The notes under the pieces: generated by a model
Seen by the model: only the letters and a program-made list of their open reading frames with translations
Told to the model about the DNA's origin: nothing
Databases searched by the model: none
DNA from: Pyronema omphalodes
Lineage: Eukaryota > Ascomycota > Pezizomycetes > Pezizales > Pyronemataceae
NCBI GenBank assembly: GCA_024516155.1
Contig: JAJJXM010000052.1
Span: forward strand, 186,001 to 250,000
DNA: 64,000 nucleotides
Reading direction: 5' to 3'
Part shown: positions 20,991 to 33,334 of the stretch, piece by piece
How the letters are laid out: every line of letters begins with the position of its first letter
Numbering within the stretch: position 1 is the stretch's first letter
Made by a program: the position numbers and the translations under genes

Positions 20991-23939
20991 ATGGCCGATC
21001 AACATACTCATCATCAAAGTGTTCCAATGCCATCAGGCTTTAGTTCTAGTGGGATGAGTGGTGGCCGAGTGGGCTTGGGAATCGGGATGGGCGTTCCACC
21101 GGGCAGCGAAGGTGTCATTAATACAGCAAGTGGGCCTCCCGTAGCTGGTGTGGGCGGGTCAAGTGGGGGGAGCAGTGGAGGGCTTTTCCAGTGTTTCCAG
21201 TGTAAAAGAAACTACACCCGCGCTGATCATCTTGCACGACACGTTAGAAGCCGTAACTACTCCCTTCACCTATTTTTCTCATCGTCACAGAATTTTATCT
21301 ATTTGATGAGGTGGGCCGGGTGATGGGCTGTGCTGATTCACTAGAAACGCAGATACCCAGGAAAAGCCATTTCCATGTACTATTTGTTTAAAGAGATTTT
21401 CACGAGCGTAAGAGATGTAGTTTATGGTTAAAAGTTTTCTGCTAATAGGTGTTTAGTGATCTATTGAAACGACATTTTTTGAACCACGACGAAAATAATG
21501 AGAATAAACGCCAGCGACGAACCCAATTACCATCAGCATCTGGACGAGTAACGCAAGCGTGTAAAGTCTGTGCTTCAGCAAAATTAAAGTGTGAAGAAGA
21601 GAAACCGTGTCACCGCTGTCAGCAAAAAGGACTCAAGTGTGAATACGCTCAACAAGAAGTGGACCGACTTAGGAAGCGAGCAAAGAACGCACTCAGTGAG
21701 TATTTGCCGCGATAGACGCGCCGCTTAACAGCCTGCTAACCTCCTTCCAGAAAGAGAAGACTCGATTGATGATAACACATTGTATAGCCATCCATCGATA
21801 CATCCAAACACAACGTTCCCACCTGTCTACGATTCCCGTTATATTACGACTACGTATCCTGGCACACAAGCTCCTACACCGGAGACTCTCGTTGATGGCT
21901 CAATAAATTACAATAGCGATTCAAATCCATACGCTGTTCCATCACCATACGGTGATTTCAGCAGAGATTCGTCTATGCACCTTGATCATCCTCCAAATAT
22001 TCACCCAGAGCACCATTTACCATCGCAGAATTTGCTAAATTTTGGTATGATGACGAATTTGGAATTAAACGAAATGGATTTTGGTTTACTAGATTCCTAC
22101 AACAAAATGTTTATTAACCCGCTTGGTCCTGCGCCGATGGACTTTCCCCATCATATACCCGCAAGTGTTACTCCGACTACCATATCAGAGCAGGAAAGAC
22201 AATTACCAATTAAAACCGCCCAACTTACTTTGGGTGTCGAAGCCTTCCAGAAATCTCAATGGAAATGGACCCCCACTCACAAGGATCGAGGAAACGCCGA
22301 GCATGAGAATTTATGCATGCCCTCAGGCACAAGTCCCAAGCTACGAGTACCTGCTGAACGGGCTATTGTTGACCGATTAGATGCTGCCGCACGAGACAGA
22401 ATACTGGCAGTAATTCTTACAACCTGCAACTTTTCTAACCGCATCCATGCAGTATCTAGCTTTCCATCAGCAGAGATGTTAGATACCTTGATGAACCTAT
22501 TCTTCCAGCAACAAGCCGAGTCAACTGATAGCTGGCTCCACCTCGGAAGCTTCAGTCCTTCCACTGCGAGTCCAGAGCTTTTAACCGCCGTTGTTGCCGG
22601 TGGTGCAATCCTCACACCCTATCCCGCCGTCCAAAAGCTTGGCTACGCCCTCCAAGAAGCCGTCCGTGTCTCGATTCCCAAACTCTTTGAATCCAACAAC
22701 TCCGCAACCCGAGACCTTCAGACATTGCAAGCCTACCTGATTCAAATTGAAATCTCCTTATGGTCCGGCAATAAGCGTCGCATTGAAATCGCCGAATCCT
22801 TCCGACAACCTCTCGGTACAATGCTTCGACGCTCTGGAAAATACCGGCGCGCACAATATCCTACGATTGTTCCCTTATCCTCCGACGAGGGCGAAGCCCT
22901 AGATTCCCGCTGGCGTTCCTGGATCGAGCAACAACAATGGGCTCGACTCGTCTACCAGCTTTTTATTCACGATATCCAAGGTTCCATGGCATATCAAGTA
23001 AACCCAATAATCTCCTACGCCGAACTATCTCTTCCTCTCCCTGAAAGTCGCTCTTTATTTTTCGCTAGGAGTGCAGCGCAATGGAAACAACTCTATCTCT
23101 CGACCCCCCTATGCGGAAATCCCAGACTTCCAAGTCTTCAAGACACACTCCACACCTTCCCCTCTATTACCCTACAGCCCGCCACTAGAATTGACCTAGA
23201 ATTCGCAGAACTAATCACGCTCTACGGCCTCTGGGGTCGTATCTGGTCTTATCGCCAATGCCACACTATCGGCAGAAGCAACGAACATACCCCTGTTCAC
23301 CTGCTTACAAATATCAATAAAAACATACTCCACCCACGTTTCAACACCCCGCAATGTCGGTTGCTTGTAGAGGTGTTACAGATGAGTGTTTACGTATCCC
23401 TGGAAGACCTACAAGCCTTCGCCGGTAAAGAGGATGAAGAAGAAAGCCTCCGTGTATATCCAGTCCTACAATCCTGGATTCGAGGCCGTGAATCACGGTT
23501 GGCAATTTTACATGCCGGCCAAGTTCTTCGGGAGGCATGCAGATTCAAAAAAGGCCAACTAACAGAGTTTTGGGCTGTCATGGTTTATCATGCCGCCATT
23601 ACACTTTGGAGCTACGGAGCCCTGATGATGGGGGAAAGAGAGTCCTCGGGAACCCCATTGGATGAGGGGGAAGATGAGATTGTGGTGTTGGATGGGGATC
23701 TGGGAGGGAGGGGTATTGAGAAGTTTGTGGAGTATGGAAGGGGGTATCCACGGATTTCGTCACAGCAGATGGCGGATACGGATGTGCATTCTCCAGGTGC
23801 TGTTATGGAGGCGGTTTGTAAGCTGCTGGAAAGTTATTGTATGGAGGAGTTGGAGGAGAAGGAACACCTGCCACCACTGGTGGAGAATTTGATGGTGCTG
23901 ATGGAGGAATTGGGGGAAGCGGCGGAACACGGAAGGTAG
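20991..23939 (+). CDS. C2H2 plus Zn2Cys6 dual zinc-finger transcription factor
   Basis: Four exons, 20991-21252, 21353-21407, 21457-21695, 21751-23939, giving 914 residues. After a Gly/Ser-rich leader there are two C2H2 fingers (Cys68, Cys71, His84, His88; and Cys96, Cys99, His112, His116). Each finger is split by an intron: finger 1 just before its last His, finger 2 at SRA/DLLKRH. A GAL4-type cluster follows (Cys141, 144, 151, 157, 160, 167; spacing 2-6-5-2-6), then a basic linker RLRKRAK. The rest resembles the fungal-specific transcription factor region, with helical segments such as LQTLQAYLIQIEISLWSGNKRR and a C-terminal Glu-rich end. C2H2-C6 regulators are a known filamentous-fungal class. 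Target genes cannot be read from the sequence; the divergent DLH-like gene is one candidate. Confidence 0.92.
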
Positions 23940-26407
23940 AGGATATGGGGGTAGCTTGGTGATGCCCGGAGAAGGGTTATATTTGAGGTAGCCTGGGAGA
24001 TACATAGACGGTCGGCGGTTAGCTGGCTAAAGAGGTGTTAAAGGAGTTCTTGAGGGCTTTTAGTATAAAAGATACTGGTATCATTTCTTGAAGTGCACGG
24101 TGCTCGTTTTACGGCTGGTTTCGATTAAGCGAAAGTGGGGCTTGTTATTTATTTTTTATAGACGATCTAGAGCTTTTTCTGTAGGGAGCTGCATAGTTCA
24201 CTTATTGGTATTGTTGTTATTGATTGTAACATACTATATCAGAATACCAAAATATCTAAAATTCTATCGTTATCCTTATCATAAAGTTAAGAAGCTTGAA
24301 GCTATACGTCGTAAAATTTGAAGCTAGAAGCTATAAGGTAAAGCTCTCATTCTGTATATAATTTACAATATCATCGAGGGATATACCTACGTTTGCTAGC
24401 TTTGATATTGGGTTCTGATTGAGATATCAAAATCACATAGTTGTCATGTTATGAAGTTGTAAAGCTCAAAGCCTGAAGGTCGGTTAAGCTTTCTTTGCAT
24501 CATTCCAGCTCGTTCGCTAGCTCGGGAGCTCAGCGGTTCAGAATTATTCGGAGCGTTCGAAAAGTCAAGCCACAAGTTCGGAGCTTTAACTCGGAGGGAT
24601 CGCCGCACCTGGATGGTGAAACTAGAGTATACAGTCGACTGTATTTCTAATCGCGCCCTAATTCCTATCCAACCCAACAACCAATTACGTGAGGATTTTC
24701 ATCTACTTTTTACGCTTGTACGATGAACGGTCTGGTTTCTGGTTTTTAAGGTAGCCGCGGCACGCGTTGAAAAAAGTTCTGGGACTGCTGGACTGAAACG
24801 CCACAAGTTGAAAGAAAATAAACGATAAATAATGATTTTAACTAGTCTTGGTTTGGTGTTGAATAGCTTTTGAGGCTTGTTTAACTGTTTTTGGTTAAGC
24901 TTATCGTCACGCTTATCGACAAGTTATATTACACGCGGTATCTGGACTGTAATCGGTCGGCGAAGCCCGAACGCCCACGCAAAAGTAGGGCCCAAGGCCA
25001 TATGGAACCATAGTAGACATCCATCCGATAACATGGCTCCCCAAGCTCGTGGTGGATGGTGGTGGTGGTGATAGTGCGGCGGTGGGTTCATCGGATAACT
25101 GCATATGTAGGCAGGCGATTGACACGCGATAGAATCGATCTCGGCGAGTGATCAGCAGCGATGAAAGTAAGTTTAGTTCTCAAGCCAGATGTGGGAATTC
25201 GAAGCCGGATTCCCTAAAATGTCGACACGATACAAACGAAAGAATCTATCGATTATATGTAAGTATGAGGTGACAATATATGGTCAAAGATGATCAAAAT
25301 TGATGAAGCCATTGGATACCTCGCCGGCTTACCGTCGGCTGTACTGCCTTCGAGTTTGGACCGCGCGTTTGCTGGTTCTATGTAGTTTACGACATAAACT
25401 ATCACTGAACCCAAGCCGTGGAACTGGCTGCATAACTACTATGTATGTACCCCCGATTTCTTGTCGGGACTGGTCAAGAAAGCTCACATTTGAAATCGGG
25501 CCGAGTTATGGAAGCTATGGAGTTTGACGTACGCCTAGCTTCGGTTATAAGCACATGTCCTACGGCATTTAGTTCTGTTTTGTTATTGGCATCGCTTGTT
25601 ATATTTGACAGCAGCGGTCATGAAATTGTTTCCAAGGGGATTCGTGTTTCGTCTTCGTTCTCGGTCCCATTTGTAAACAAGTCTAGATCTTCCTGATCAA
25701 CATAAAACTTCCCCTGAGATTCCCTTGGGTTCGGCGGCTCCAGTTATATCGTACGTAATTGTTTAGCCTGGGCTACTCTGGCCTATGAGCTGGACCTCAA
25801 GGGCACCCAGGGTTCATCGCCATCTCATCCCTTAGTTGTTTATCATCTCCACCCACATCGCATATAACAATACCATCAGTTGATCATCCGAAACAAACAA
25901 CAAGACCATGTGTTTGAACCATGGTTACTACTCGTACGAGCGGCTCATATGAAACCACAAAGACGGATGAACTTACCCGATCACAATCCCCAGGTAAGCT
26001 CCGTACGGCGTAAGCTCCTACGGTCCGAAAGCCTGAATGTGGAAACCCCGCACCCCCCGCATGGCGCTATCAACGACGGGAGGCGTCATTTTGCCAAGCT
26101 ACTCACTATTTTAGTTGAGCTAGCTGCCACGATGCGGTATTGATGAACAGCACTGGTGCTGAATGGTGCTAATTGATTGCATTCCATGAGCGATGAACGA
26201 CGTAGCGGAAGGTAAGCTAGATAGCAAACGAGTGAAACCCGTAGATATGTCTGTTGGGGAAGCTAGTAAGCTATCGAAGCTAGATAATTGAGGGGGGCTA
26301 GAGAATTGAGGGAAGCTAGAGGATTGGGATGGAAATTTATTTAACTACAGCTTTCCACTCATGTAGAGACTTCATTTCCATCAACAAGAATCATCAAAAA
26401 CAATAAA
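23940..26407. other. 2.5 kb intergenic
   Basis: AT-rich 3' flank followed by the upstream region of the glutathione transferase. No supported gene, only short frames. A small GGT-repeat lies near 25050-25070. Confidence 0.5.
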
Positions 26408-27280
26408 ATGGCCGACACTGCTTGTAAGTTTCTCATGAGTCCGGGCAATCCCATTGGTGGCGGAATGTGGCCCCCACGGGCTATGTATGCATGAACCCAT
26501 TGCTAACCCCTCAATAGCTATCCAGACCTTCACTGAGGAGAACCCCCAGTTCACTCTCTACTCCCACGACACCGGACCAAACGGATTCAAGGTCGCTGAG
26601 CTCCTCTCTGAGCTTGGATTGACCTACAGAACCATTTTCCTCGACTTCGGAAATGGACCCAACGGAATGAAGACCCCCTTCTTCGAGAAGCTCAACCCCA
26701 ACGGACGTATCCCTGCCATTATCGATCACGCCAACGGAGACTTCGTCCTCTGGGAGTCCATTGCCATCATCCTTTACATCCTCAAGAAGTACGACACCGA
26801 GTACAAGTTCTGGGCCAAGTCCATTGAGGACCAGGCTTTGATTGAGCAGTGGATGCTCTTCCAGGCCACTGGACAAGGTCCCTACCTTGGACAGGTGTGT
26901 ATTTCCAGCTCCTAGAGATACCCGAGGATGAGTGATTAATGAATATGCAGGCCATGTGGTTCACCCACTACCACCCTGAGAAGGTCCAGTCCGCCATGAC
27001 CCGTTACACCGACGAGACCCGCCGTGTTTTGGGAATTGTCGAGAGACAGCTTTCCCGCGAGGGATCCAACGGATGGATCGTTCTTGGACGTATGACCGCC
27101 GCCGATATCTCCTTCCTTCACTGGTGGTGCCTTGCCTTCAGAGTCGGAATTGATATCGCCACTGAGTTCCCTGTTGTCCACGCCTGGATGGAGAAGCTTA
27201 AGGCCCGTCCCGGTGTTGCTAAGGGAATGACTGGTGCTCAGTTCCCTAAGGGAAACGTTGAGATCAAGGGATTGAACTAA
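26408..27280 (+). CDS. glutathione S-transferase, Ure2/YfcG-like
   Basis: Three exons, 26408-26423, 26518-26894 and 26951-27280, giving 240 residues; exon 1 encodes only MADTA plus one base. The N-terminal thioredoxin-fold half shows FTLYSHDTGPNGFKVAELL, NGRIPAIIDH and WESIAIILYI (the glutathione-binding Glu-Ser). The helical C-terminal half shows EQWMLFQATGQGPYLGQAMWF and MTAADISFLHW. This matches fungal GstA/Ure2-type transferases, cytosolic enzymes of detoxification and peroxide reduction. Codon use is strikingly biased (GGA, AAG, GAG, TTC, ATC, CTC/CTT; few A/T-ending four-fold codons) compared with its neighbours, which suggests high expression. Regulation cannot be read directly. Confidence 0.93.
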
Positions 27281-27630
27281 GCGAAGAGGTTTTAATGATT
27301 TATGATTGTTTGTAAATAAAAATATCCATTGTGAATATCAATAATAGTCCCTAAACGGGATTTTGAAACAACAGTTGCAGCCTTCAGGAAAGGAATTCCC
27401 TCAAAGAATTACGCAGTTAGTGGCGATGAAAAAGAAATTCTTAGGATGTAGGCAGCGTAATTCTCGGCGTGTATAGATCGTGGTTTTCTTAGTAAGATTT
27501 AAACCGGACAATATTGGACGTTCAACCAAACATCGAGTCATTTGCTATGTCTCCAGATTGGTAGTCAATGAAATCAGCCCTGCTGAGAGCGAGGGTAATC
27601 ACTAAGCCCCGAATTTTAATAGTAGGTCGT
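27281..27630. other. convergent 3' intergenic
   Basis: Short spacer between the convergent GST and TDP2-like genes, presumably both 3' UTRs. Nothing else is seen. Confidence 0.5.
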
Positions 27631-28692
27631 CTAGTTTAGAGTTCTATCCCCTACTTGCACTCTCGCCCACAGTCCATAATGATCGCTTACCCAGCCCTTT
27701 GCCGGGTTGGATCCTTCACTATCCTCACCCTCCTGGAGTTGATACCTCAATCCTAGACCCAACCTCTTCAGAGTCTTCCCATCACTATCTACCATTGGCT
27801 TGACATTCCCAGTATACAGAACCTTATCAAGTCTACCAGGCTTAAACCGAGACCGAGGCTGAAACCCCCAAGTCAACCCCTCCGAGAAGCTTTCACCCCC
27901 ATCTATTTGCCAAGCATCACTCAGCTCTAGGCTTTCCGGAAGGTTCTTGTCTCCTTCACAAATAGCATTCATGTCCCCGGCCACAACCCCAGCGTTTCCC
28001 TCCTTCAACAATCTTGCTGCCACCGCAAGCTGCTTCTGTCTCAGACCCTCTCCAGGCTGTGGAAGTGACTCCAAATGAGTATTCCCAACCCTAAAAAGAC
28101 CGCTATCTAACATCAAGTCTACCAAAAGAAGATCTCTCTTCATTTTACTGTCTTTGTATCGCACTCGCCTAATAGACAAACTCGGTAGCGCAAGATCAAG
28201 GGAGATAAGAGACGTGGTAAAGTAGCTTCTGAGAGGTCGTATATCAGAGACTGAGAAATTTTCTCGAGCCCAGGGATGAGATAAGATAGCGGTGAGAGCG
28301 GATGGTGAGATCTCTTGGAAGAGAAGAAAGGTGCAGGTTGGTTGTGGGAGGATAGTGGAGAGGTAGGAGAGCGCGGTGCGAGTACGGGCAGCGTGGTGTG
28401 GTTTCATGAAGTCGATGTTCCAGGTTATGACGTTGAATATCGTGTCAGACGAGAACGATGTAGTTTTGGATGCTGGGTCGACGGTTCGCCAGCACGAGGA
28501 GGTGTGAGACCAGGAATAGGGTCGTGTGGAGCTTGGGTCGTGAGAATTCATTGTGGGTGGTATTCTCGGTTGAGTATCTAGGTTGGTGGATAAGTGGAGA
28601 CGTCTTCTGGATACCGACGGCTCGTAACGTAACAGTACCGGTGTGCGCTCATATTGGTGGAAGCGATTGAGGAGGCGATATCGTGGGAGCAT
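27631..28692 (-). CDS. TDP2-like endonuclease/exonuclease/phosphatase-family protein
   Basis: Single exon, 353 residues. Five motifs of the EEP metal-dependent phosphodiesterase fold are visible in order: TWNID (residues 90-94), LLFQEIS (about 123-129), NTHLES, VAGDMNA and SDHYGLWARV at the end. The WNID and GDMN forms resemble tyrosyl-DNA phosphodiesterase 2, which removes 5'-tyrosyl adducts of topoisomerase II; other EEP members act on RNA or phospholipids. The first ~80 residues are basic, Ser/Arg-rich and have no domain; they could be a mitochondrial or nuclear targeting leader, or the true start may be the Met at MNSHDPSS (residue 48). Activity is inferred from motifs only. Confidence 0.83.
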   Translation of the reverse strand: MLPRYRLLNRFHQYERTPVLLRYEPSVSRRRLHLSTNLDTQPRIPPTMNSHDPSSTRPYSWSHTSSCWRTVDPASKTTSFSSDTIFNVITWNIDFMKPHHAARTRTALSYLSTILPQPTCTFLLFQEISPSALTAILSHPWARENFSVSDIRPLRSYFTTSLISLDLALPSLSIRRVRYKDSKMKRDLLLVDLMLDSGLFRVGNTHLESLPQPGEGLRQKQLAVAARLLKEGNAGVVAGDMNAICEGDKNLPESLELSDAWQIDGGESFSEGLTWGFQPRSRFKPGRLDKVLYTGNVKPMVDSDGKTLKRLGLGLRYQLQEGEDSEGSNPAKGWVSDHYGLWARVQVGDRTLN

Positions 28693-29185
28693 GATGCATG
28701 CACGTTGCTAGCGACGCGTGTTGTCACGTTCAGGGTAAGGGTTAAGGACTTCCACCCATTCTTGGGTAAAACTTCAAAATCTTGAGCGCCTCAAATTACA
28801 AAAGGGATTGTGTGTGTATCAAAGATGGTGATTGCCATTTCACTGAGAAAATGCTAGAAATAGTCTCTAGCAATGAAATACTGAGCATGGGGGCATCAGG
28901 CATAGAATGGCACTCGGTTATGGGTCAAGTTGCGGATTATTACCTTATGAGTTTGGGCTCGTTCTGCTAGATGAGACCCTTAACAAAGGTATTTTGGGGA
29001 AAAAAAAAACATTCCTTCAATAACTCCGCGGCCATCAGTGGATAGAAACCAAAATACAATATTAGTGGTAAACTTGGGTACGTATATTAGGCGCATTAAG
29101 AAAGGCAATACTAAGCAGGTGCTTTTATTTACACTGGCTTCATGAGACATGTTTTTCGGATATAATATAAAATGGTCTCCTTTAA
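28693..29185. other. intergenic
   Basis: Separates the start of the TDP2-like gene from the 3' end of the next minus-strand gene. No gene is supported. Confidence 0.5.
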
Positions 29186-30651
29186 TCACCAGCGTCCAAC
29201 ACGCTCCTCCTCGTATTGGCGCTCGCTGTAACTGCTCCAGCGCTTGTTCGTGGCCCGTCCAATCTTACCAACGAGCTTCCCGGAAAACTTAGTTCCTTTG
29301 CCCAGAAGGTCGGCGTCGAATTCTCCTTGGAACTGCTTAAGGCTGTGGTCTTCAAACTTCAGCCATCCTTTGTTCGCATGGTTGTTATCGAGCTGGATGA
29401 TGTTCTCTGCAGTGTCTCTACCACGCCAAATAAAGTGGAACTTGAGGGGATCAATACTGGCATCAGATCGCAGTCGCTTCTTGGGATATTGGACCCCGGA
29501 GAACTTGCGCTTTCGAGAAACATTCATGTCAAAAGGCTGCTCCAAATCGGAGTAATCATCCTTTATCTCAAAATCGTCCCAGGTCTCGCCCTGGCGACGG
29601 AAGCGCATGATTCCGGATAGAACACCGAATGAGAAGTCTCCCACAAAGCAATCACCATCATACTTGTGCACGCGGTCCGGATCGTCTTGGATGGCCAGTG
29701 TAAGATTACGCATATTGTCCCAACCTTCGGAGATGTCTTTGCAGGTTACTTCATAGTGACCATAGGGAGTGCACAGCTTCTCGGTTTTCTTGATGGCGGG
29801 TTGAGATTTTGGCTCGCTTACAGATTTTCGCTTGTCTTTAGCATCGGAGTTCTTCTTAGGAGTTGTCTTCGGGGTTGCTTTAGTTTTTTCCTCGGCCTTT
29901 CCAGCAGCCTCTTTAGAATTCCGAGTTCTAGGAGTTCTTGCTGTGGTGGATTTCGGCTGTTCCTCTGTTTTGTGCTTCGTATCGGCAGTTGCCTTTGTCT
30001 TAACTTGCGAATTAGTGGTGGCTTTCGGTCTCTCCTTCTCCTTTCCTTTCTTCTCCTTCCTCTCCTCCCTCTCCCTGACGAGTTTCAAGAGCTCTTCAAG
30101 TTTTGCCTTCTGTCGCTCGCTGGATCTTCTACTGGGTGTATCTGGGGTTTTAAGTTTCGATACGCTTATCAGTATTGACTGATCCCGAGAGATTTCGTCG
30201 AAGCTGTCAACGGCAGCAGAGTTATTAGAAACTTCGGCCATAACGTTCTTGTTATTCTTCATGGTGGCTTTCTTGGGTGTTCCGAAGGTCCGCTTGGGTT
30301 GGTCTTCTTGAGGTGCCGGCTTCGCAGGTGACTTAGGTTTGGCAGGTGAACCCTCGTTTTCATTGGTGTCAGAAACCTTATTTCTGTCCGACACTGTGGT
30401 AACTTGATCACACTATTCTTGTCAGCAGTAGTTCATATTCTCTCAAAATTGTATTAACTTACCAATCCGTCCTTGACGGCGCGTCTGAGCTCATTCAGGA
30501 CGACATCCTTAGACCCTTCAGGGACGGCTAAACCATAGTACTCAAGCTGAGCAATAGCCCATTTTTTGCTACACTCCTTCCGAATAGTAGTCGCAGGGAA
30601 AAGGAGTGACTTCAGGCCGTCGACAGAATAACGGCGAATCGGTTCGGCCAT
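29186..30651 (-). CDS. basic, lysine-rich protein of unknown function
   Basis: Two exons, 30651-30463 and 30412-29186, joined at DGL/CDQVTTV across a 50-base intron (GTAAGT...AATAG, branch CTGAC), giving 471 residues. I chose the Met at MAEPIRRYSVDG; a Met 22 codons upstream (30717) is also in frame. The N-terminal ~60 residues form a small helical module (YSVDGLKSLLFPATTIRKE, WAIAQLEYYGL, NELRRAVKDGL). Residues ~70-260 are low-complexity Lys/Pro/Ser/Thr/Ala with coiled-coil character (RQKAKLEELLKLVREREER). The C-terminal ~200 residues are ordered, with TPYGHYEVTCKDISEGW, DGDCFVGDFSFGVLSGIMRF and HFIWRGRDTAENIIQLD. The basic composition suggests a nuclear or chromatin role. I do not recognise the family. 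Confidence 0.8.
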
Positions 30652-31064
30652 CGCTGCGTGAGGTGTTGGGCGCGTTCTCGCTGCACGCGTTTCGGGGAAA
30701 TTTATGGGGTGCGCCAATACACGTGATATTTAGCGCCTCCAAGTGACGCGGGTTTTGCCAAGGAAACATGAAATTTATGGATATGACCAAATTAGGCCTT
30801 ATTTTGCTAATTAAGGCTCCGGGGTTAGTCTTATGCATCATAAAATCTTGGAGAATCTTTGTTGTTTTGGTAGCGTGAACTTGTTTGAAAGGGTCCAATT
30901 CAGAAACCCGTGGTTCAACAGGCCCACCCAAGAAATACGAGACCCCCAGACTTCAACCAGTAAGCGAAAAATTCTTTCGTGGTGCAATAATTCTTGGTCA
31001 TTATCATTATGGCCCTTATGAAAAAGCAAATAACACGTGACCTAAAATATGACCCTTTCAACTT
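30652..31064. other. intergenic
   Basis: Holds the promoter of the lysine-rich protein gene and the 3' flank of the deaminase-like gene. No gene is seen. Confidence 0.5.
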
Positions 31065-32835
31065 TCAAGAAAACTGCACTCCTCCTTCACTGTTATCACT
31101 CGAACTTACGCCCGACTCACTGCGATAAAACTCGTCTTCGTCAACAACAACTTCGAAGGAATCATTGGACCGATTGAACTTCTTTGTCAAAACCGAATCT
31201 ATCAATTTGTTAGTATGAATGATCATCTACCTTTGAAATCATGAAGGCACTCACCCAAACCCAACTGACTCATCAACGTTGGTGGCGGTACCATGCTTAC
31301 TCCTGTCGTCGAATCTGGATGCGATACCTTCCTGCTCTTCTCTTCACTATCCAAAATCTCCAAAATTTCATCTCTCATTTTATCCATCATTTCATTCAAA
31401 ATATCCCTTCTCTCTGTTACCAATTCCTTATCACAATCAGCCTGAAGATCCGGCGGTCTCCAGGGAATATAAATCTTCTGATGGCACCCACGAAGTTCAA
31501 ACTTCGGTCCCTTCATAGCAGCAACATAACGATCGCATAAATAGCATGCGTCCTTAGAGCATCCTATATAGCGACGATTGGGAGGATAGAACTCGAGATC
31601 ATTTTTACGGAAGTGATCAATGAGCAGCAACTCGGCATGAATACGAGTTTTGAAATCATATTTGGTCCTCATGCCTTCCTCCATATGTAAATCGTAATTA
31701 CGATCCCGTGCATGAGCAAGGGCAGTATATTTTTTGATATCTGGTGCTCGACAAACTTTGGAGAGGATGCCGGAAAGGGTTATGTCGCCGACTCGAAGGG
31801 GGGATGGCATTTTTGGTGCTGGACGGATGGTCCTGATGCGTAACTCCAATATTAAGTGTTGTGATTGTTTAATACTCGCAGTTAGAATTAGAGTTTTGGC
31901 AACAGACACGTAGTGCCCCAATCGGTAGATGTAGTGTCGAATTTCAGAGGCTATAGAATTACCGTCGGTACATTCTCTCACTAGGCGCTGCATGTCCTCG
32001 CTTCGGGCGGCGTCGTAAGAGTTACGGACTAATCTGAAATTGTCTTTCTCACCAATAAGTGATTGAAGCTTTAAGAGAAATGTTCTGGATTTGGAATCTA
32101 TTCAGGTTAGCAGTCTGAAATCTCTTCGGTGCAGTAAACTTGAGTACCCAGCCTCTTGAGCTTCGAAGACGTAAAAAGTGGCCGTGCTAAGTTTTGGTAA
32201 TCTTTCAACCTTGAACGACCCAACTCTGCCAACTTTCGCACAATATCATCTTCAAGCTTTTTTTTCTCATCAGGTTTTGCTGTCTCAAATTCCACCGATC
32301 TCATCAGGCGAAAAATATCTTTCAACACAGCCAATGTTTTGTCTGTGATTACCGAATTCGACGCTAGAACCAGAATTGGCCCCCCCGGATCATCCTGTAA
32401 AGCAGCAGCTGCCACTGTATTACCACCTTTCTCCTTATCGCAGATGTAAGCAACTGCGTCAAGGAAGCGATCTCGTAGAATATCATGAGATATGTCATGT
32501 AAATCGTGGGGCAAGTTTTGCCTTCTTCGGCGTTCTCCTCGAATTGGATTCAAAGTATGAAGTAATAATGCGGCCAAAAAGAAACGGCGATGTTGTTTAG
32601 GGCTAATTGGGATAAGGGCTTGCTCAGAGGCCGTAGGGTTATTTGGAGCATCCGCCGCGGGTTCTGATTGAGTGCTACTTGATTGTCGCGAAAAACTCGG
32701 TGACGTAACTGCTGCATTCGATGGGCTATTTTGACTGCCCCTTCTATTCCGCCGCTTACTCCTCTTCTTGGGCGATGTTGGTGAAACTGTAGGAACGGAA
32801 TCCATAACTGACTCTCCGACTCTCTTCCTTTTCAT
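31065..32835 (-). CDS. OTT_1508-like nucleic acid/nucleotide deaminase family protein
   Basis: Three exons, 32835-32148, 32097-31255 and 31198-31065, giving 554 residues. The introns (50 and 56 bases) each have CTAAC branch sites and rejoin frames that would otherwise stop. The basic, disordered N-terminus (KKRSKRRNRR) looks like a nuclear localisation signal. Next comes a helical region with FLDAVAYICDKEKGGNTVAAAAL, characteristic of fungal members. The deaminase-type zinc site is HAE (His383-Glu385) with RYIGCSKDACYLC (Cys414, Cys417). The last exon adds an acidic tail (EVVVDEDEFYRSESG). The fold is of the cytidine-deaminase superfamily, but the substrate of fungal OTT_1508-like proteins is not established as far as I know. 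The third exon is small, and missing it would truncate the protein. Confidence 0.83.
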
Positions 32836-33334
32836 CTGTAGTAAGAAGTGGGGAGGAAGAGCTCCGCTTTCTGGGGCGGCTTTTCTTGATTAAGTATCAT
32901 AAACGGTTGTATGGCTTCGCCTTTTCATTGGATGCGGCTGACGCGGGTTCAATCTATTTATCGCTGATCCCGATAAACGTAAGAACATGTTGAAAATGTT
33001 ACACTACACATGCATTCTGCACGCATCAATGGCTTCATATTTTTGGATTGGTTAAGCTTTAGCGCAATAGAGGACACGTTAAGTTACATACTAAACTTGT
33101 TCTTGAGCGAATTAGCCATCTCTATTTTGTGGAAGACGAGGATAATTTGACAGCAAGTACGTACCTGAGATATCCCGCTGTGTATTAGCTTATCTTTAAA
33201 AAACTCGGATACATACGTCAAGATGTGATCAACAATGCTTCAGTACTATTAATATCTATGGCTAAATCTCTGAAACCATTACAACACACTCCCAAGACCT
33301 ATGATGAAACAATTCAGTTCGCAAATCCGCAATT
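32836..33334. other. intergenic
   Basis: Upstream region of the deaminase-like gene and 3' flank of the MFS permease gene. No gene is supported. Confidence 0.5.

Noticed and set aside
32098..32147. Apparent frameshift or stop in the deaminase-like gene
   Set aside because: Explained by a 50-base GTACTC...AATAG intron with a CTAAC branch site.
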